A stretch of 14,664 nt of DNA from UBA5359 sp028699365 [NCBI: bacterium] (GTDB lineage: Bacteria; UBP13; UBA5359), in contig JAQVUQ010000019.1 in assembly GCA_028699365.1 (NCBI GenBank), positions 1 through 14,664 of the forward strand. The letters are read 5' to 3'. Below the pieces are notes generated by a model, which worked only from the letters and a program-made list of their open reading frames with translations, did no database searches and was not told the DNA's origin. Made by a program: the position numbers and the translations under genes. Below, in pieces: positions 11,857-14,664 of this stretch. How positions within the stretch are numbered: the stretch's first letter is position 1; each line of letters starts with the position of its first letter.

Positions 11857-14664
11857 ATGGAAACGTTACACGGCTTTAACTTGATCATGGACAAAACGAT
11901 ACCCGAGATAGAGGCAAGAACCCGGCTATATCGCCATGCGGCGACCGGAGCACGGTTGCTCTCCGTTGAATGCGACGAAGAGAACAAGGTCTTCGGTATC
12001 ACCTTCAGGACGCCGCCGCCTGATTCTACCGGCGTACCGCATATAATGGAGCACTCCGTGCTTTGCGGCTCGCAAAAATACAGGACCAAGGATCCGTTTG
12101 CGGTTTTGCTGAAGGGTTCGCTTCAGACGTTTCTCAACGCTTTTACCTTTCCGGATAAGACCTGCTATCCGGTAGCCAGTCAGAACTACACCGATTTGAG
12201 GAATCTCATCGATGTTTATATGGACGCCGTCTTCCACCCTCTGCTGACGCCGCAGACATTGCAGCAGGAGGGATGGCACTACGAACTGGAGGACATCGAA
12301 GATCCGCTGACCATAAAGGGCGTCGTTTACAATGAGATGAAAGGCTATTACTCTTCGCCCGACAGCGTGCTGGGCGATTATTCGCAATTCTCACTCTTTC
12401 CCGGAAACGAATACCGGCATTCACCCGGCGGCGAGCCCAAGGTGATTCCGCAGTTGACATACGATCAATTCATGAATTTCCACCGGACTTATTATCATCC
12501 CGGCAACGCCTTTATATACTTCTACGGAGATGATGATCCCGAAGAGCGGCTGAAGCTGATGAACGGCTATCTCCAGGAGTATGGTCATTTGGAGATAGCG
12601 TCCGAAATAGGCCTCCAGGCCTTGATGAACAAGCCGGAGCGCTTTGAACGGGCCTATGCCGGCGGAGAGGCAGCCGCCCTTGGTCGCGGCGGCATGATGA
12701 CGGTAAACTGGCTTTTGCCTGAGACGGCGGATGCCGCCACCAACATCGGCCTGAGGATGCTGGAGTATATACTTATCGGCATGCCGGCCTCGCCCCTGCG
12801 CAAGGCTCTGATCGATTCGGGGCTTGGAGAGGATATAGCGGGAACAGGCCTTGAGACGGAGATAAGGCAGATGTTCTTCTCCACCGGGCTCAAAGGGATG
12901 AATCTTGATGATGCGGATAAAGTGGAAGAGCTTATTATAAACACGCTGGCAGCGCTTTCTGATAAAGGCATAGATCCTGCTACTACCGAGGCGGCGGTGA
13001 ACACCATTGAGTTTCGCTTCCGGGAGAACAACACCGGCGTTAAGTTCCCACGGGGCCTGGGGTTGATGCTGCGCTCGCTGACTACCTGGCTTTACGGCGG
13101 AGATCCGACTGCATTGCTGGCATTCGAAGCGCCTCTCGCTGACGTCAAGGCCGGGATAAAGGCGGATGGCCGGTATTTTGAAAAACTTATCGAGCGATAT
13201 TTCCTTAACAACGGCCATCGCACTACGTTGCTGCTGCGTCCCGACCCGGACCTGGCCGGAAGGGAGGAGGCTGCGGAAGCCGCCAGGCTGGCGGAGATCA
13301 AGGCCGGTCTGGATCAACGATCGCTGAAAGAGATCGTTGAAGCTACCGGCAGCCTCAGGCAGATGCAGGAGAAGCCTGACGATCCTGTGACCATTGCCGC
13401 TATCCCCAGGCTGCATCTGAGTGACATAGACAGGACGACAAAGGACATACCGGCAGAGCTTATCGATCTGGCCGGTTGCAGGGTACTTTACCACGATATC
13501 CCGACTTCGAATATCGTTTATCTCGATATCTGTTTCGATTTGCATAATCTGCCGGAACGGCTTCTTCCTTATGTGCCGCTTTTCGGCCGTGCCCTGACGG
13601 AGATGGGTACTGAAAGGGAAGATTTCGTTGCTTTATCACAGCGCATCAACGGAAAAACAGGCGGTATAACCCCGCGATTGCTCACTTCCGCCGTCATGCA
13701 CGAAAAGAACGGCGCGGTATGGCTTGTGCTGCGCTCCAAGACTATGATCGACAAAGGTCGGGAGTTGACGGCCATTCTCACCGATATAATCGGCGGGCTT
13801 TGTCTGGACAATCGCGACCGTTTCAAGCAGATGGTAATGGACGAGAAGGCAAGGCGGGAAGCTTCATTGATACCCGCCGGACACGAAGTGGTGAACCTTC
13901 GTTTGACAGCCGCATACGATGAGTCTACCTGGGCGGCTGAGCAGATGTCGGGCATCTCCAGCATCTTCTTCCTCCGTCGACTGCAGGAGATGACCGACAG
14001 TGCATGGGGGGAAGTTCTGGCTAACCTGGAGGAGATCAGGAGCACACTGTTCAGACGCGGGGCGATGATGTGCAATGTCACCGTGTCGCGGCGTGACTGG
14101 GAAACGTTTGCTCCTGTCATGGGGGATTTTCTGGAAAGCATCTCTCCTGAGGCCGGCACGCATGTAGAGTGGAGCCGGTCCATGCCGGGGATTAACGAAG
14201 GCCTTATAATTCCGGCCCAGGTCAACTACGTAGGCAAGGCGGCTTCTCTCTATGATCTGGGATATACGCTGGATGGATCTGTCGATGTCATAAGGAAGTA
14301 TCTTCGTACCACATGGCTGTGGGACAAAGTAAGATTACAGGGCGGTGCGTACGGGTGCTTTGCCTTTTTCGATATACCGTCGGGAGTTCTTTCCCTGATA
14401 TCGTATCGTGATCCCAACCTTATGCAGACACTTCAAGCATACGATGAGACGCCCGCGCACCTTCAAAGCATTGTAATGAGTGCGGATGATCTGGAGAGGA
14501 CCGTCATCGGCGCCATCGGGGAGAGAGATGCATATCGTTTGCCTGATGCCCGCGGATACGAATCGTTGCAATATTTCCTGAGCGGAAGAACCATCCAACT
14601 GAGGCAGCGTCTGAGAGAAGAGACATTGACCGCCACCATTGATGATTTCAAGTCTTTCGGCAAC
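11857..14664 (+). CDS. M16C zinc metallopeptidase, presequence-protease (PreP/Cym1) type, 3' end beyond window
   Basis: An insulinase-superfamily peptidase that in this subfamily degrades unfolded peptides inside a closed two-lobed chamber. The first 936 residues are present with no stop. The inverted zinc site is His62-x-x-Glu65-His66 (HIMEHSVLCGS) with the third ligand Glu160 (YNEMKG), spaced as in PreP. The SQKYRTKDPF and FLNAFTFPDKTCYPVAS stretches are also typical. Near the right edge Arg826 and Tyr832 (RLQGGAYG) match the substrate-binding Arg/Tyr pair of the C-terminal lobe. PreP-type proteins are about 970-1000 residues, so some 40-60 residues are missing. There is no signal peptide, so it is probably cytosolic. 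GGAAGG (11845-11850) lies 6 bases before the ATG. It follows recQ by 89 bases and an AT-rich promoter-like patch, so separate transcription is likely. Confidence 0.95.
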   Translation, partial: METLHGFNLIMDKTIPEIEARTRLYRHAATGARLLSVECDEENKVFGITFRTPPPDSTGVPHIMEHSVLCGSQKYRTKDPFAVLLKGSLQTFLNAFTFPDKTCYPVASQNYTDLRNLIDVYMDAVFHPLLTPQTLQQEGWHYELEDIEDPLTIKGVVYNEMKGYYSSPDSVLGDYSQFSLFPGNEYRHSPGGEPKVIPQLTYDQFMNFHRTYYHPGNAFIYFYGDDDPEERLKLMNGYLQEYGHLEIASEIGLQALMNKPERFERAYAGGEAAALGRGGMMTVNWLLPETADAATNIGLRMLEYILIGMPASPLRKALIDSGLGEDIAGTGLETEIRQMFFSTGLKGMNLDDADKVEELIINTLAALSDKGIDPATTEAAVNTIEFRFRENNTGVKFPRGLGLMLRSLTTWLYGGDPTALLAFEAPLADVKAGIKADGRYFEKLIERYFLNNGHRTTLLLRPDPDLAGREEAAEAARLAEIKAGLDQRSLKEIVEATGSLRQMQEKPDDPVTIAAIPRLHLSDIDRTTKDIPAELIDLAGCRVLYHDIPTSNIVYLDICFDLHNLPERLLPYVPLFGRALTEMGTEREDFVALSQRINGKTGGITPRLLTSAVMHEKNGAVWLVLRSKTMIDKGRELTAILTDIIGGLCLDNRDRFKQMVMDEKARREASLIPAGHEVVNLRLTAAYDESTWAAEQMSGISSIFFLRRLQEMTDSAWGEVLANLEEIRSTLFRRGAMMCNVTVSRRDWETFAPVMGDFLESISPEAGTHVEWSRSMPGINEGLIIPAQVNYVGKAASLYDLGYTLDGSVDVIRKYLRTTWLWDKVRLQGGAYGCFAFFDIPSGVLSLISYRDPNLMQTLQAYDETPAHLQSIVMSADDLERTVIGAIGERDAYRLPDARGYESLQYFLSGRTIQLRQRLREETLTATIDDFKSFGN

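Noticed and set aside
12421-13545. Long open frame on the minus strand (about 374 codons) within the peptidase gene
   Set aside because: It lies wholly antisense to a clear M16C peptidase, its translation resembles no protein I know, and it has no ribosome binding site or conserved motif. It is a by-product of codon bias in the real gene.

Overview
This is a compact, gene-dense stretch of a bacterial chromosome of moderate GC. No phage, insertion sequence, plasmid or CRISPR signal is visible. The lineage cannot be fixed from the sequence alone. AUA isoleucine codons are common in every gene, which argues against a gammaproteobacterium. Two genes have clear export signals, one a long TPR protein, which would fit a periplasm and hence a Gram-negative-type envelope. 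A deep-branching or uncultivated phylum is plausible, but this is inference.

Layout. (1) 1-1285: the 3' part of formate--tetrahydrofolate ligase (fhs), whose P-loop end lies off the left edge. (2) 1286-1581: a 296-base non-coding leader with several small repeats, including five exact-period copies of an 8-base unit. (3) 1582-6100: a tight same-strand cluster of an exported protein with about 16 TPRs, NAD kinase (nadK) and the DNA repair ATPase recN. The first two overlap by 8 bases and the last two are 6 bases apart. (4) 6135-6318: a textbook stand-alone tRNA-Ser(GCU) unit with promoter, class II tRNA with encoded CCA, and intrinsic terminator. (5) 6429-8594: a secreted multidomain protein, PDZ then right-handed beta-helix then trypsin/HtrA fold. 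Its serine nucleophile is replaced by cysteine. (6) 8595-9671, minus strand: a PAS plus SpoIIE/RsbU-type PP2C phosphatase, converging on gene 5 with no spacer; the two stop codons sit inside a 20-base perfect palindrome. (7) 9672-9907: a divergent regulatory gap. (8) 9908-11767: a complete RecQ helicase with a TTG start. (9) 11857 to the right edge: the first 936 residues of an M16C presequence-protease-like zinc peptidase, open at the window end.

Most of the content is housekeeping: one-carbon metabolism, NADP supply, recombination and repair, a tRNA, peptide turnover. NadK and RecN are often neighbours in bacteria. RecN and RecQ both act in recombinational repair but are not in one transcript here. 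The accessory-looking piece is 6.4-9.7 kb, the secreted beta-helix/protease-fold protein facing a partner-switching type phosphatase. The protease-fold protein is the best candidate for something undescribed: the domain order is the reverse of HtrA, a beta-helix lies between PDZ and protease, and His and Asp are kept while Gly-Asn-Ser becomes Glu-Gln-Cys. It could be a cysteine-nucleophile variant or a dead protease used for binding; the sequence does not decide.
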